Below are positions 43,913-53,255 of a stretch of 64,000 nt of DNA, piece by piece. The notes beneath the pieces were generated by a model. The model was not told the origin of the DNA and searched no databases. It saw only the letters and a list, made by a program, of their open reading frames with translations. The stretch's first letter is position 1. Each line of letters starts with the position of its first letter. The translations under genes and the position numbers were made by a program. Source of the DNA: UBA2336 sp964404445 (GTDB lineage Bacteria; Bacteroidota; Bacteroidia; Cytophagales; Cyclobacteriaceae); NCBI GenBank assembly GCA_964404445.1, contig CAYOJW010000001.1, positions 620,001-684,000 of the forward strand. The letters are read 5' to 3'.

Positions 43913-44752
43913 ATGGGGCGGATATTTCTTTTCATCTATCAATACCGCGCATTCTTTGTTTTTTTAGTGCTTGAATTGTTTTGCTCATGGTTGATTGTGC
44001 TCAACAATCAATACCAGGGAGCAAGCTTTTTTAATTCAGCCAACAGCTTTGTGGCTGCCATAAACGGGTTCTCGCACAATACGAAAGAGTATTTTTCGCT
44101 GCGTGACGCCAACCAGCAATTAGCCGATGAAAACACGGTGCTCCGAAAAAAATTAGAGCAACTGTATCAGGTGCGGTTACAGGCCGACACAACCGGCACG
44201 GCCGATTCGACCGTTATCAACCGGTTTGATTTTATGAGCGCCAAAGTAGAGAACAACAGCACCGAACGTCAAACAAATTTTATCACCATTAACCGGGGCA
44301 GTGCCGATGGCATAAAAGCAGGTATGGCGGTAATTGGTTCGCAGGGTGTTGTGGGCAAAGTAAAAATCACCTCCCGCCATTACAGCGTTGTTACTTCGTT
44401 GCTCAACATCGATATTATGGTATCGGCCAGAATGAAACATACCGGGTATTTCGGAACGGTTGAGTGGGACGGGTACGATCCGGATTATGTAAAACTCCGG
44501 TACATACCATTGCACGTAAAACCCGCCCTGGGCGATACGGTTGTAACATCGGGTTACAGTGGTGTTTTTCCGAGCGATATTTTAATTGGCACCATTTCCG
44601 AAATCAATCCATCGAACGAAACATCGTTTCACGATTTGCGCGTGAAACTCGCGCAGGACTTTAGAAAACTATCGTACGTTACGGTAATCCGAAGTAATTT
44701 GCTCAACGAGCTTGATTCGCTTGAACGTAGTGTACCAAATATGAAACGATGA
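43913..44752 (+). CDS. mreC: Rod shape-determining protein MreC
   Basis: 279 residues: N-terminal membrane helix (about 8-28), coiled coil (about 55-90: LADENTVLRKKLEQL), then the double beta-barrel domain with GIKAGMAVIGSQGVVGKV and GDTVVTSGYSGVFPSDILIG. Periplasmic scaffold for PBP2. Starts 4 bp after mreB and overlaps mreD by 4 bp (ATGA). Confidence 0.95.
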   Translation: MGRIFLFIYQYRAFFVFLVLELFCSWLIVLNNQYQGASFFNSANSFVAAINGFSHNTKEYFSLRDANQQLADENTVLRKKLEQLYQVRLQADTTGTADSTVINRFDFMSAKVENNSTERQTNFITINRGSADGIKAGMAVIGSQGVVGKVKITSRHYSVVTSLLNIDIMVSARMKHTGYFGTVEWDGYDPDYVKLRYIPLHVKPALGDTVVTSGYSGVFPSDILIGTISEINPSNETSFHDLRVKLAQDFRKLSYVTVIRSNLLNELDSLERSVPNMKR

Positions 44753-45264
44753 GCCGCGCTACCATCATACAAGTTGTTTCGTTTGTGATCTACCTGTTTT
44801 TCCAGGTGGTTATATTCAAAAATGCTGTGCTGTTCAGTTCGGCTTTTTGTTTTTTGTACATCGCTTTTTTATTGTTGTTGCCGGTCGAAACCGGGGCATT
44901 GGTGTTAATGTTTGCGGGCTTTGGCATGGGCTTGTTTGTTGATATGTTTTACGACAGTGCCGGTACACATGCTTTTGCCTGCGTGCTGATTATGTATTTG
45001 CGTAACGTTTGGCTGGCGCGGGTAACTCCGCAAGGCGGTTACGACAACGGTGCCGTGCCGGGCATTGTGTTGGGAGGCGTGCAATGGTTTGTAGTATATA
45101 CACTGCCGTTAGTGTTTATACACCATACCGTATTGTTCTTTATGGAAGCAGGAGGGTTTCAGCATTTCTGGTTTACCGTAATGAAAGTTTTCTTTAGCAC
45201 CATCTATACGATGGTCATGATACTGATAGTTCAATATGTGTTCCCGGGGAGCAGAAGGATATGA
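44749..45264 (+). CDS. mreD: Rod shape-determining protein MreD
   Basis: 171 residues, five predicted membrane spans, no catalytic motif. Position between mreC and mrdA with 4-bp overlaps on both sides makes the assignment safe although MreD sequences vary greatly. Confidence 0.9.
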   Translation: MSRATIIQVVSFVIYLFFQVVIFKNAVLFSSAFCFLYIAFLLLLPVETGALVLMFAGFGMGLFVDMFYDSAGTHAFACVLIMYLRNVWLARVTPQGGYDNGAVPGIVLGGVQWFVVYTLPLVFIHHTVLFFMEAGGFQHFWFTVMKVFFSTIYTMVMILIVQYVFPGSRRI

Positions 45265-47117
45265 ACGAACGAAGAAGAGAAGTTATACAGTTGGTTTTTG
45301 TTTTTGTTGGGGTACTCTTCGCCATCAAGCTTTTTTTTGTACAGGTGCTTGATAAACGGTATGCCGAATTAGCCAACAGCAATGCCATCTTAAAAGAAAT
45401 CGAATATCCCTTCCGGGGATTGATAACCGACCGCAACGGAAAGCTGATCGTTTACAACACACCCGAGTACGACCTGTTGGTGGTGCGCAAGGAAATGAAA
45501 GACTTTGACTCGGCACGTTTTTGCCAGATTACAGGGCTGACACCCAAAGAACTCCGCACAAAATTCAGGGAAATGCGGGCACGTAAAGAGTATTCGCCTG
45601 TAAAGCCAACCATTTTTTTGCGGCAGCTATCAAACTACGACTTTGCTAAAATTCAGGAACACATCGATGAGTTCAGCGGCTTTCAAATCCAGCCGCGTAC
45701 AACCCGCGCTTATACGACAGCGGCATTAGCCAACTCAATGGGCTATGTGAGCGAGATCACCAAAACGCAGCTTGAGCGCGATACTACAAAAGTGTATCGT
45801 CAGCGCGATTACATCGGGCAAAGCGGGCTGGAGTCGTATTACGAAAACGTATTGAGCGGCAAGCGCGGTGTGCGCATCAAGTATAAAGATGTAGCCGGTG
45901 TTGAAAAGGGATCGTTCGACCACGGTAAATACGATACGCTTTCGGTGCCGGGCAAAAACCTTACTACGACCATTGATATTGCTTTACAGGAATATGGCGA
46001 ACATTTGTTTAAAGGCAAGGTGGGAAGTTTGGTGGCCATTGAACCATCTACCGGTGAAATCCTTGCCATTGTTTCGGGACCTTCGTACGATCCAACGTTA
46101 TTAACAGGCCGCCACTTCAGTTCAAATTTTTTAACCATCAGCAGCGACACAACCAAGCCATTGTTTACCCGTCCGCTGATGGCCATGTACCCGCCCGGTT
46201 CTATTTTTAAAATAGTTCAAACCCTTATCGGGTTAGAAGAAGGTGTGATTAATTACCAGACACGCTTTGCGTGTGACAAATCGCTGGTAAAATGTCACAA
46301 CCATCCCGGCCCGGCCGATTTGCATGGGGCTATTCAATATTCCTGTAACCCGTATTTTCACCAGGCGTTCCGCAGGATCATCAATCAGAATAAATCGCCC
46401 AACACATTTACCGATTCACGCATCGGGCTTGATCAATGGCGCGAGTATGTGTTGCGTTTTGGATTGGGCGCGCCATTGGGTGTTGATTTACCCAGCGAAA
46501 AAGGCGGGCAGATTCCTTCCAGCAAATTGTACAACCGCATTTATGGCGAAGGCCGTTGGAAGTATTCAACCATTTATTCGTTATCGATTGGTCAGGGCGA
46601 AATGCTGGTAACGCCTATGCAGATGGCCAACCTCGCGGCCATCCTGGCAAACAAGGGGTATTACTATACTCCGCATTTGGTGAAAGACATATCGAACGGA
46701 AGCATTAACAACAAGTACAACGTTCGGCACGAAACCGGGATCGACAGTGCATACTATACGTTTGTAACCAATGCCATGACCGATGCCATTTCGGGTACCG
46801 CGCCCCGTGCACTCATTCCCAACATGATCATTTGCGGAAAAACAGGTACCGCACAAAACCCGCAGGGCGAAGATCACTCGGTGTTTATGGCTTTTGCGCC
46901 CAAAGAAAATCCGAAGATTGCTATTGCCGTGTATGTTGAAAACGCAGGCTGGGGCGGCCGGGCGGCTGCATCGGTGGCCAGCTTAATGATTGAACGTTAC
47001 GTGAATGGTGAAGTAAAGCGCAAACAATTAGAAGAGTATGTTCTCAATAACGATTTCAGCGATCGCCCTCAGCGTAAAACAATAACCATCGACCCGGTTG
47101 TGGTTGACCTGCCATGA
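45261..47117 (+). CDS. mrdA: Penicillin-binding protein 2 (elongasome transpeptidase)
   Basis: 618 residues. One membrane anchor (about 8-28), PBP dimerisation domain with YPFRGLITDRNGKLIVYN, and transpeptidase domain with active Ser in PPGSIFKIVQ (near residue 314), SCNPY (SxN) and KTGTAQNP. It crosslinks peptidoglycan during elongation with RodA. Overlaps both neighbours by 4 bp. Confidence 0.96.
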   Translation: MNERRREVIQLVFVFVGVLFAIKLFFVQVLDKRYAELANSNAILKEIEYPFRGLITDRNGKLIVYNTPEYDLLVVRKEMKDFDSARFCQITGLTPKELRTKFREMRARKEYSPVKPTIFLRQLSNYDFAKIQEHIDEFSGFQIQPRTTRAYTTAALANSMGYVSEITKTQLERDTTKVYRQRDYIGQSGLESYYENVLSGKRGVRIKYKDVAGVEKGSFDHGKYDTLSVPGKNLTTTIDIALQEYGEHLFKGKVGSLVAIEPSTGEILAIVSGPSYDPTLLTGRHFSSNFLTISSDTTKPLFTRPLMAMYPPGSIFKIVQTLIGLEEGVINYQTRFACDKSLVKCHNHPGPADLHGAIQYSCNPYFHQAFRRIINQNKSPNTFTDSRIGLDQWREYVLRFGLGAPLGVDLPSEKGGQIPSSKLYNRIYGEGRWKYSTIYSLSIGQGEMLVTPMQMANLAAILANKGYYYTPHLVKDISNGSINNKYNVRHETGIDSAYYTFVTNAMTDAISGTAPRALIPNMIICGKTGTAQNPQGEDHSVFMAFAPKENPKIAIAVYVENAGWGGRAAASVASLMIERYVNGEVKRKQLEEYVLNNDFSDRPQRKTITIDPVVVDLP

Positions 47118-48388
47118 GAAACGAGATAAGCATATCGAACAAGATGGACTGGGTTACGGTACTCATCTATGCCGTATTGGTGTTCATGGGCTGGCTTAAC
47201 ATTTTTGCGGCCGTGTATGACGAGTCGGCCAACGTGCCTATTTACAGTTTGTCGCTCAACTCGGGCAGGCAGTTAATGTTTATGGCTACATCGCTTATTC
47301 TCATCCTGGCCATTCTCATCATCGATATGCGTTTTTATGAAACGTTTGCCTATTTGATTTTTGGCGTGGCCATGTTTGTACTGCTGTTGGTGCCGGTTAT
47401 CGGAAAAGAAGTAGCCGGTAATAAATCATGGATCGGGTTGGGATCGTTTGGTTTACAGCCCTCAGAGTTTGCCAAGTTTGCAACGGCACTGGCGCTGGCC
47501 AAGTTTATCGGCTCCGTTGGTTTCAGAATGGATAATGTACGCAACCAAATTATCCTCTTTATTATTATGTGTGTGCCGATTGGTCTTATTCTTTTGCAAA
47601 AAGACTTTGGCACCGCTATGGTGTTTTCGGTTTTCCTGTTAATGTTTTACCGTGAAGGGCAAACACCTTTTTACCTGTTGGCGGGTATATCGTTTGCCAT
47701 TTTATTTATCGTAACCCTGTTGGTAAAAAGCAACTGGATTTTGTTTGTGATTATAGGCGTGGTATGGTTGCTGGTGATGTACGCAAACCGCAGGCGAAAA
47801 CTCAAACAGCTTGTTTTTATTACAGTGGGTGCAATAGCGCTGATTGCTGTTATTGAAAGCGTAGAGTTTGTGTTTTCCAAACTTCCGCAACATCATCAAA
47901 AAAGAATTTTGGTATTGCTCAATCCCGACTCCGACCCGATGGGGTATGGTTGGAATGTTACGCAATCGAAAATTGCCATCGGCAGCGGGGGTTTTGCCGG
48001 AAAAGGTTTTTTAAACGGAACACAAACCAAGTTTGACTTTGTGCCCGAACAAAGCACCGATTTTATTTTTTGTACGATTGGTGAAGAGCACGGCTGGATA
48101 GGCAGTTTTATCGTGGTGGCATTGTTTATAGCGTTGCTGATGCGGCTTGTTTTTTTGGCCGAACGGCAAAAGAGCCGGTTTGCACGGGCGTACGGGTATT
48201 CGGTTGCATGTATTTTCTTTTTTCATTTTGCGGTAAACATCGGTATGACGTTAGGCTTGTTCCCGGTTATTGGTATTCCGCTTCCGTTTTTTAGTTACGG
48301 TGGCTCATCGTTGTGGGCATTTACCATTTTGTTGTTTATCTTATTGAAACTCGATGCGCACCGTGGGCAGATGTTGGAACGGATGTAA
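47114..48388 (+). CDS. rodA: Peptidoglycan glycosyltransferase RodA
   Basis: 424 residues, about ten membrane spans, SEDS family. Motifs: SWIGLGSFGLQPSEFAK, LLQKDFGTAMVF and GIPLPFFSYGGSSLWA, the last close to the C-terminus. Partner of PBP2 in the elongasome. Overlaps mrdA by 4 bp; the peroxidase gene follows after 12 bp. Confidence 0.95.
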   Translation: MRNEISISNKMDWVTVLIYAVLVFMGWLNIFAAVYDESANVPIYSLSLNSGRQLMFMATSLILILAILIIDMRFYETFAYLIFGVAMFVLLLVPVIGKEVAGNKSWIGLGSFGLQPSEFAKFATALALAKFIGSVGFRMDNVRNQIILFIIMCVPIGLILLQKDFGTAMVFSVFLLMFYREGQTPFYLLAGISFAILFIVTLLVKSNWILFVIIGVVWLLVMYANRRRKLKQLVFITVGAIALIAVIESVEFVFSKLPQHHQKRILVLLNPDSDPMGYGWNVTQSKIAIGSGGFAGKGFLNGTQTKFDFVPEQSTDFIFCTIGEEHGWIGSFIVVALFIALLMRLVFLAERQKSRFARAYGYSVACIFFFHFAVNIGMTLGLFPVIGIPLPFFSYGGSSLWAFTILLFILLKLDAHRGQMLERM

Positions 48389-48400
48389 TCAACACAAATC

Positions 48401-49540
48401 ATGAAAGTAGGGTTTTTTCGTCAGATGGTATTGGTGGTTTCGTGTTTGTTGTTTTTGGCAACGTTAATGTCTAATCAAAAGCACGAAGGCATGGGTGAGG
48501 AGGTGAAAAGCGATTCGCTTCGCAACCTGTATGCACGTCCTGTTTCGCAATGGCCTAAACCTAATATCGACAAACATATTGTTTATGAAGAGATGGGCGC
48601 GCTGCCAAACGATAGCGCATGGTTGCTGGTAGAGCGTGATGCGAAAATCAAATTAGGGCAGTTGTTGTTTTTCGATCCACGTTTGTCGGGTTCTGGTCAG
48701 ATTTCGTGCGCCACGTGCCACGATCCCAAACGGGCATGGGGCGATGCCATGCGTGTATCGTCAGGGCATAATGGTTTACAGGGAGCGCGCAATGCGCAAA
48801 CCCTGTTAAATGTGGCGCAACAAAAAACATTTTTTTGGGATGGCCGCTCCGGCTCGTTGGAAGACCAGGCAATAAACCCGATCAGCACAACGCATGAAAT
48901 GAACATGAACACGCCTTTGTTGGCAGGAAAAATCGGGAAGATTAACGGGTATAAAATATATTTTGAGAAGGCTTACGGTGATGCGCACGTAACGTTCGAC
49001 AGGATACTGGATGCACTGGCTGCGTTTGAAACCATCATTAAAAGTAACCCCGGCAAGTTCGATGCTTTTATACAAGGCCAGTACGAAGCGCTCACCGATC
49101 AGCAAATTCGTGGGCTTGATTTATTCCGGGGCAAGGCACGGTGCATGAATTGCCATCACGGCACCTATTTTAAAGACGACCAGTTTCACAACACGGGCTT
49201 ATCGCTTTTTGGTAAACCACTTCAGGATTTAGGCAGGTACGATGCAACCCGCGATTCGCACGATGCCGGCAAGTTCAGAACACCGTCACTCCGCGATGTG
49301 ATGCGCACCGGACCGTGGATGCACCACGGGTTGTTTACGAATATGCAGGATATTCTCAACCACTACAACGATGGCGTGCCCGAAACAGAAACCCGGCCTG
49401 ATCATCCGTTGAATCTAATGAAAGATGTTATCATACAACCCCTTAACCTCACCGACCAGGAAAAAAAAGACATCATTGCTTTTTTGTGGGCTATTACAAC
49501 GAAACCTTACGATATGCCCCGACCGGTGCTGCCGGAGTAA
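48401..49540 (+). CDS. Di-haem cytochrome c peroxidase (MauG/CCP type)
   Basis: 379 residues with an N-terminal export signal (about 1-25) and two CxxCH haem sites: SCATCHD near residues 103-107 and RCMNCHHG near 248-252. LGQLLFFDPRLSGSGQISC, ISTTHEMNMNTP and FRTPSLRDVMRTGPWMHHG are CCP family features. It probably reduces H2O2, or oxidises a partner, in the periplasm. Its place 12 bp behind rodA suggests readthrough from the cell-shape operon; whether this matters functionally is unknown. Confidence 0.9.
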   Translation: MKVGFFRQMVLVVSCLLFLATLMSNQKHEGMGEEVKSDSLRNLYARPVSQWPKPNIDKHIVYEEMGALPNDSAWLLVERDAKIKLGQLLFFDPRLSGSGQISCATCHDPKRAWGDAMRVSSGHNGLQGARNAQTLLNVAQQKTFFWDGRSGSLEDQAINPISTTHEMNMNTPLLAGKIGKINGYKIYFEKAYGDAHVTFDRILDALAAFETIIKSNPGKFDAFIQGQYEALTDQQIRGLDLFRGKARCMNCHHGTYFKDDQFHNTGLSLFGKPLQDLGRYDATRDSHDAGKFRTPSLRDVMRTGPWMHHGLFTNMQDILNHYNDGVPETETRPDHPLNLMKDVIIQPLNLTDQEKKDIIAFLWAITTKPYDMPRPVLPE

Positions 49541-49688
49541 TCCAGAGGCCCTTCAAAAACATTCTGATCATTTAAGTATTTTTGAGATAGTTAAGAAACC
49601 ACAATTCAAATGGGACTCCCAATATGAATAATTGGAAAATTCGTTAAGTTATAGTTTGTAAGATTTACGTGATACTAACAAGACTGAT

Positions 49689-50018
49689 ATGACGAACAAG
49701 ATAGTTGTAAAGATAATTCTGTATGGATTATTAGCAATAGTAATACTTATGTTGGGTCTTCTTAATAAAGACTCCAGCGAAGCGTATGATTTTTTTAAAC
49801 AGAATTATAATAGTATTGCCAAAGAAGAGGGATATAGAGAATTGCCTCATGAATTAAAAATCAATCTGGAGTTGTCAAACGGTAAAATTTGGCGGGTTAA
49901 AGCGATCTCAAATAAGGCTTTCTCTATTGTAATTCTTATGACTGGTTTCTTAATTGTTGCTGAGATTGTGACAGTATTATTTTTCTTCTTAAAGAAAAAA
50001 AAGAAAACACCTGGCTAA
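49689..50018 (+). CDS. Small two-span membrane protein, hypothetical
   Basis: 109 residues: membrane span about 8-26, a soluble loop rich in charged residues (about 28-75) and second span about 78-100, ending in a K-rich tail (FFLKKKKKTPG). Both ends would face the cytoplasm. AT-richer than its neighbours, which fits an accessory gene. No family recognised. The 148 bp before it hold nothing I can name. Confidence 0.5.
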   Translation: MTNKIVVKIILYGLLAIVILMLGLLNKDSSEAYDFFKQNYNSIAKEEGYRELPHELKINLELSNGKIWRVKAISNKAFSIVILMTGFLIVAEIVTVLFFFLKKKKKTPG

Positions 50019-50061
50019 ATCCAGTAATATGGGTAACCCTTAACTTTTGCCGGAGTAAATG

Positions 50062-50126
50062 ATTTAAGAAAACCGCCTTTCCACAATTTTCATGAATTCA
50101 TGGAACTCGGGGCTTTCTTTATCCCA
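50062..50126 (-). pseudogene. Displaced copy of the 3' end of the 52220 gene
   Basis: 63 of 65 bases match 52218-52282, the last 21 codons and stop of the hypothetical gene at 52220-53188, in the same orientation. The two differences are one synonymous and one E-to-K change, and the stop codon is retained. It marks a duplication or insertion breakpoint: the match ends at 50126 and the next 36 bp contain a hairpin of the repeat family. Confidence 0.8.
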
Positions 50127-50136
50127 AACCTGTCTT

Positions 50137-50162
50137 CGTGGGGTCTGCGCAGCGACCCCACG
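50137..50162. repeat. Hairpin next to the gene-end fragment
   Basis: CGTGGGGTC (50137-50145) and GACCCCACG (50154-50162) form a 9-bp stem with an 8-nt loop; GGGGTCG-type stems also occur in the three-hairpin elements at 52117 and 57266. Confidence 0.5.
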
Positions 50163-50278
50163 CTTACTTAACGTTTCACTACGGGCATTTGCATTAAATG
50201 ACGGGCAAATGGCGGGGTAAATCCGCTATCACCAACCGGTAATAGCCGTATCATTGCATAGCTAAACCGTATTGTACA

Positions 50279-51106
50279 ATGCAACAGCCCGAACTCGGCA
50301 GGCGCTTAACCGCCCTGCGAAAAGAACGAAACCTTACCCAGGAAGAACTGGTAGAAAAAAGTAATGTAAGTGTGCGCACCATTCAACGCATTGAAGCGGG
50401 TGAAGTGCTGCCGCGCACCATAACCGTAAAAATTCTGCTGGAAGCCCTGGGGGAATCGTACGAAACATTTTTAACGAAACCCACTGACATGGAAACAAAA
50501 ACTGATGTATTGGAACATTCCGGCCGCAGCGGGCTGCTCACTGCTGTAATTGCCGGTGCAATTTACTTAGCCGTTGAAATCAGCCTAAGCGCAATGGACA
50601 TTGCCTGGCTTACCAAAGAACATGCCTGGGCGCAATGGATTAACCTTGTATATATAGGCCTGACCATAGTGATGATGGCCTCCTACGCCCTGTTTGCAAG
50701 AGGATTTATTTTGCTGAGTCGATTATTTGAAAATAAACTTCTAAGCATTGCGGCTTACCTGATGATTGCCGGCATATTGTGTAATGGTATATTAGACATC
50801 GTAACGCTTTTCTCGGAAAACGCAGATCAACTTTGGATGCCCTATTCTATTGTTGCCGTTGTTTTAGGGGTGCTTTCCTTCGTATTTGGTATTGCACTCG
50901 TCAGGCTTCAGGATGGCATGGGCGAATTATCGCGGGTTGCCGGTATTTTGGAAATCCTTATAGGCTGCACGCTGATTACGGTAATACTTTTCTTCCTTGC
51001 CTGCGTGATTATGATTCCTGCCATTATTGTAGAAATATTAGTGCTGTACCGGGGGTATGAATATTTGTCTAAATCACCAACCGGTCAGGTTGCACTAAGC
51101 GTTTAA
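50279..51106 (+). CDS. XRE-type HTH regulator with membrane domain
   Basis: 275 residues. Residues about 6-60 are a helix-turn-helix (GRRLTALRKERNLTQEELVEKSNVSVRTIQRIEAGEVLP); residues about 85-265 contain five or six hydrophobic spans. A DNA-binding domain tethered to a membrane domain suggests that it senses an envelope or membrane signal; the signal and targets are unknown. The 172 bp upstream carry no obvious promoter box. Confidence 0.8.
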   Translation: MQQPELGRRLTALRKERNLTQEELVEKSNVSVRTIQRIEAGEVLPRTITVKILLEALGESYETFLTKPTDMETKTDVLEHSGRSGLLTAVIAGAIYLAVEISLSAMDIAWLTKEHAWAQWINLVYIGLTIVMMASYALFARGFILLSRLFENKLLSIAAYLMIAGILCNGILDIVTLFSENADQLWMPYSIVAVVLGVLSFVFGIALVRLQDGMGELSRVAGILEILIGCTLITVILFFLACVIMIPAIIVEILVLYRGYEYLSKSPTGQVALSV

Positions 51107-51133
51107 TTTTTTTAATCGGGCTTACACATAAAC

Positions 51134-51208
51134 GCCACGAAGACACTAAGCTTTTTTGGATTGCTCTAAAAAAACAAGGCATTCTTTGTGTCTTGGTGCC
51201 TTTGTGGC
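51134..51208. repeat. Imperfect inverted repeat of the GCCACgAAGaCAC type
   Basis: GCCACGAAGACACTAAG (51134-51150) and CTTTGTGTCTTGGTGCC...TTTGTGGC (51184-51208) are loosely inverse and border a short AT-rich loop. It sits just upstream of the hydrolase ATG at 51247. Very similar sequences recur as dispersed intergenic repeats in many bacteria (from general recollection). Confidence 0.45.
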
Positions 51209-51246
51209 AAAAGTTACATAACACAGTTCTTAACCAACTTCAAACT

Positions 51247-52098
51247 ATGATTAAAAAAATAGTTCTTGCTATCGCCTTGTTAATTCTTTTCATAGCGATC
51301 TTTTTAACGCAGTACACACCATCGCTTTCCGAAAACCACGGAAAGTTAGATACCAAACTATACCTTGGTGAAAGCATTCGTCAGCCGCTCATCGTTGCAT
51401 TTGGCGGAGGTTCTGGCGGTAACGACTGGACGCGCAACTACCTTAAAGAAAAACGCGAAGAATTGCTCAGCAGAGGTTATGCTGTTTTGGCAATCGGTTA
51501 TTTTAACTCGGGTAATACACCCAATTCACTTGACCGCATTTCGCTTAACGCGATTTCAGATACTATTATGAGTATAGCGAGGCAGCATCCGCAACTTGAC
51601 ACCAGCAAAATTGCACTACTGGGCGGGTCAAAAGGTGGAGAACTTATTCTGAATCTTGCCAGCCGGTTTAATCACTTTAAAACTGTTGTGGCGCTATCCA
51701 CTTCACATGTCAGCTTCCCGGCCATTACCTGGTCGGCCAACACATCTTCATGGATGTATGATGGTGTTGAAGTTCCATACGTTCCGGCTCCTTACGAAAC
51801 AATTGTTCCGGCATTGAAGGGTGATTTGCACGAGGCGTTTTCAATCATGCTTAAAAACGAAGAGGCTGTACAACAAGCAACGATAGCAGTTGAAAAAATA
51901 AACGGAGCGATTCTGATTTTGTCAGCTAAAAACGATGAGCAATGGCCGGCCACGTATATGTCAGAACAACTTATTAAACGCCTTAACGAAAAAGACTTTA
52001 AACACTACTTCCAACATATTGTGCTGGAGGGCGGGCATGTGGAACCGTTGAATCATTTCGGCTATGTGTATGAATTTTTAGATCAGCATTTCAGGTAA
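51247..52098 (+). CDS. Alpha/beta hydrolase, BAAT/acyl-CoA thioesterase C-terminal type
   Basis: 283 residues from the ATG at 51247 (MIKKIVLAIALLILF): an N-terminal membrane anchor or signal, then an alpha/beta hydrolase domain. Oxyanion region AFGGGSGGNDW, nucleophile Ser in GGSKGGELIL, acid near SAKNDEQWPA and His in HVEPLNHFGY, the spacing seen in the BAAT C-terminal family. Substrate unknown; probably an esterase or thioesterase located outside the cytoplasm. Confidence 0.8.
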   Translation: MIKKIVLAIALLILFIAIFLTQYTPSLSENHGKLDTKLYLGESIRQPLIVAFGGGSGGNDWTRNYLKEKREELLSRGYAVLAIGYFNSGNTPNSLDRISLNAISDTIMSIARQHPQLDTSKIALLGGSKGGELILNLASRFNHFKTVVALSTSHVSFPAITWSANTSSWMYDGVEVPYVPAPYETIVPALKGDLHEAFSIMLKNEEAVQQATIAVEKINGAILILSAKNDEQWPATYMSEQLIKRLNEKDFKHYFQHIVLEGGHVEPLNHFGYVYEFLDQHFR

Positions 52099-52116
52099 CC
52101 CATTTTGTCTTCAGTT

Positions 52117-52188
52117 GGACTCCTCTGGAGTCCTGAGGTTTGTAGCATAAATATTTATGCTACAAACCTACGACCCCAGCGGGGTCGT
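52117..52188. repeat. Three-hairpin palindromic repeat, copy 1
   Basis: Consecutive hairpins: GGACTCC-TCT-GGAGTCC (52117-52133), a perfect 34-bp palindrome with arms AGGTTTGTAGCATAAAT (52136-52152) and its inverse (52153-52169), and ACGACCCC-AGC-GGGGTCGT (52170-52188). Lies between the convergent hydrolase and hypothetical genes. A second copy in the opposite orientation is at 57266-57334. Confidence 0.8.
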
Positions 52189-52219
52189 ACACTGTTCAAA
52201 AAAATCCCGGGCTAATAAT

Positions 52220-53188
52220 TTAAGAAAATCGCCTTTCCACAATTTCCATGAATTCATGGAACTCGGGGCTTTCTTTATCCCAGGCCGTATAGTATTTCTC
52301 TAAATACTGAAGCGCACCCGGCATACTGTTTTGCTGATCGAGCTCATCAATGGCTTTGCTGAATACTTCAAAGTCGCCTTTGAACAACACTTTGGTAAAC
52401 ATAAACTTTTGGTTTATAGTTAACCGTTCTTTAATACGCTGTATTTTTTGCGTACTGTTTACAGTATTAATTTTAGGGGCAGGTTGTTGTGTAACGGGTT
52501 GTTGTACGGTTTTGGGTTTGTTAACCGCAACGTTTTGCACGGGTTGTGCCGGTGTTTTTTTAATGTAAAACCGTTCGATGGTAAACGGCTCAACCTCCGA
52601 GAACTTACCAATGTACTCTTCCACATCGTCTGGCGAAAAGCTTACTTCTTCCAGAATGCGGTCGAGCAACGCAAAGGCTTCGTTGCCGCTTACTTCTTTC
52701 AGCTTTTTCTCTTCCAGCTTTTGAAGCATTTTTTCGAGCGGTGCCCGGTTGATCTTCAGGTATTTTATTTCTTCACGAAAAGCCGACACATCTAATGTAT
52801 TGTTTGTGCCCGCGAGCAACATCGAAAAATAATCGTACGGATTCAAAATCATCATCACCGTTTGGCTGATGGCTTTTTTAAGCAGGGGAGCAAAATGCTG
52901 GCGGTCAATCGAAATGTTTTTCGATAAAATGCCCATAAATGTTTCGAGGGCTTCTTTTACAGCGGGGTGATCGTAATTAAAATACGGGCTTTTCAGTTTT
53001 TTGATTTCTTCTTTCCAGGTTTTAAAAAGCTCACGGACAATGAACAGGTTAATCTGGTGTACATCGCACAACGCCAGTATTTCCGGGCCGGTTATTTTCT
53101 CTTTTGAGGCAAACGCGCGTTTTAAAACCTTATCGGCATAGGCATCGCTGTACAGGGCAATAGCTTCTAAACTGATCTTCTCATCCAT
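52220..53188 (-). CDS. Conserved hypothetical protein, 322 aa
   Basis: From the ATG at 53188 (MDEKISLEAIALYSDAY); an upstream TTG at 53194 is inside a promoter box. Residues 1-200 are helical without membrane spans; about 215-255 is a Pro/Gln/Val-rich linker (QPVQNVAVNKPKTVQQP); about 258-322 is a helical C-terminal domain (TINQKFMFTKVLFKGDFEVF ... FMEIVERRFS). The family is conserved in Bacteroidota beside ferredoxin and tdk (recollection), with no known function. A fragment of its 3' end occurs at 50062. Confidence 0.7.
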   Translation of the reverse strand: MDEKISLEAIALYSDAYADKVLKRAFASKEKITGPEILALCDVHQINLFIVRELFKTWKEEIKKLKSPYFNYDHPAVKEALETFMGILSKNISIDRQHFAPLLKKAISQTVMMILNPYDYFSMLLAGTNNTLDVSAFREEIKYLKINRAPLEKMLQKLEEKKLKEVSGNEAFALLDRILEEVSFSPDDVEEYIGKFSEVEPFTIERFYIKKTPAQPVQNVAVNKPKTVQQPVTQQPAPKINTVNSTQKIQRIKERLTINQKFMFTKVLFKGDFEVFSKAIDELDQQNSMPGALQYLEKYYTAWDKESPEFHEFMEIVERRFS

Positions 53189-53191
53189 GGT

Positions 53192-53199
53192 CAAAACTA
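53192..53199 (-). promoter_or_regulatory. -7 box immediately before the 52220-53188 gene
   Basis: TAGTTTTG on the minus strand matches TAnnTTTG and is followed by ACC and the ATG at 53188, so the transcript would be leaderless or nearly so. Confidence 0.35.
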
Positions 53200-53255
53200 A
53201 ATTAATCGCGTAATTTAAGCCTAAAGTTAATTGTTCTACCGAATCCTACCGTACA

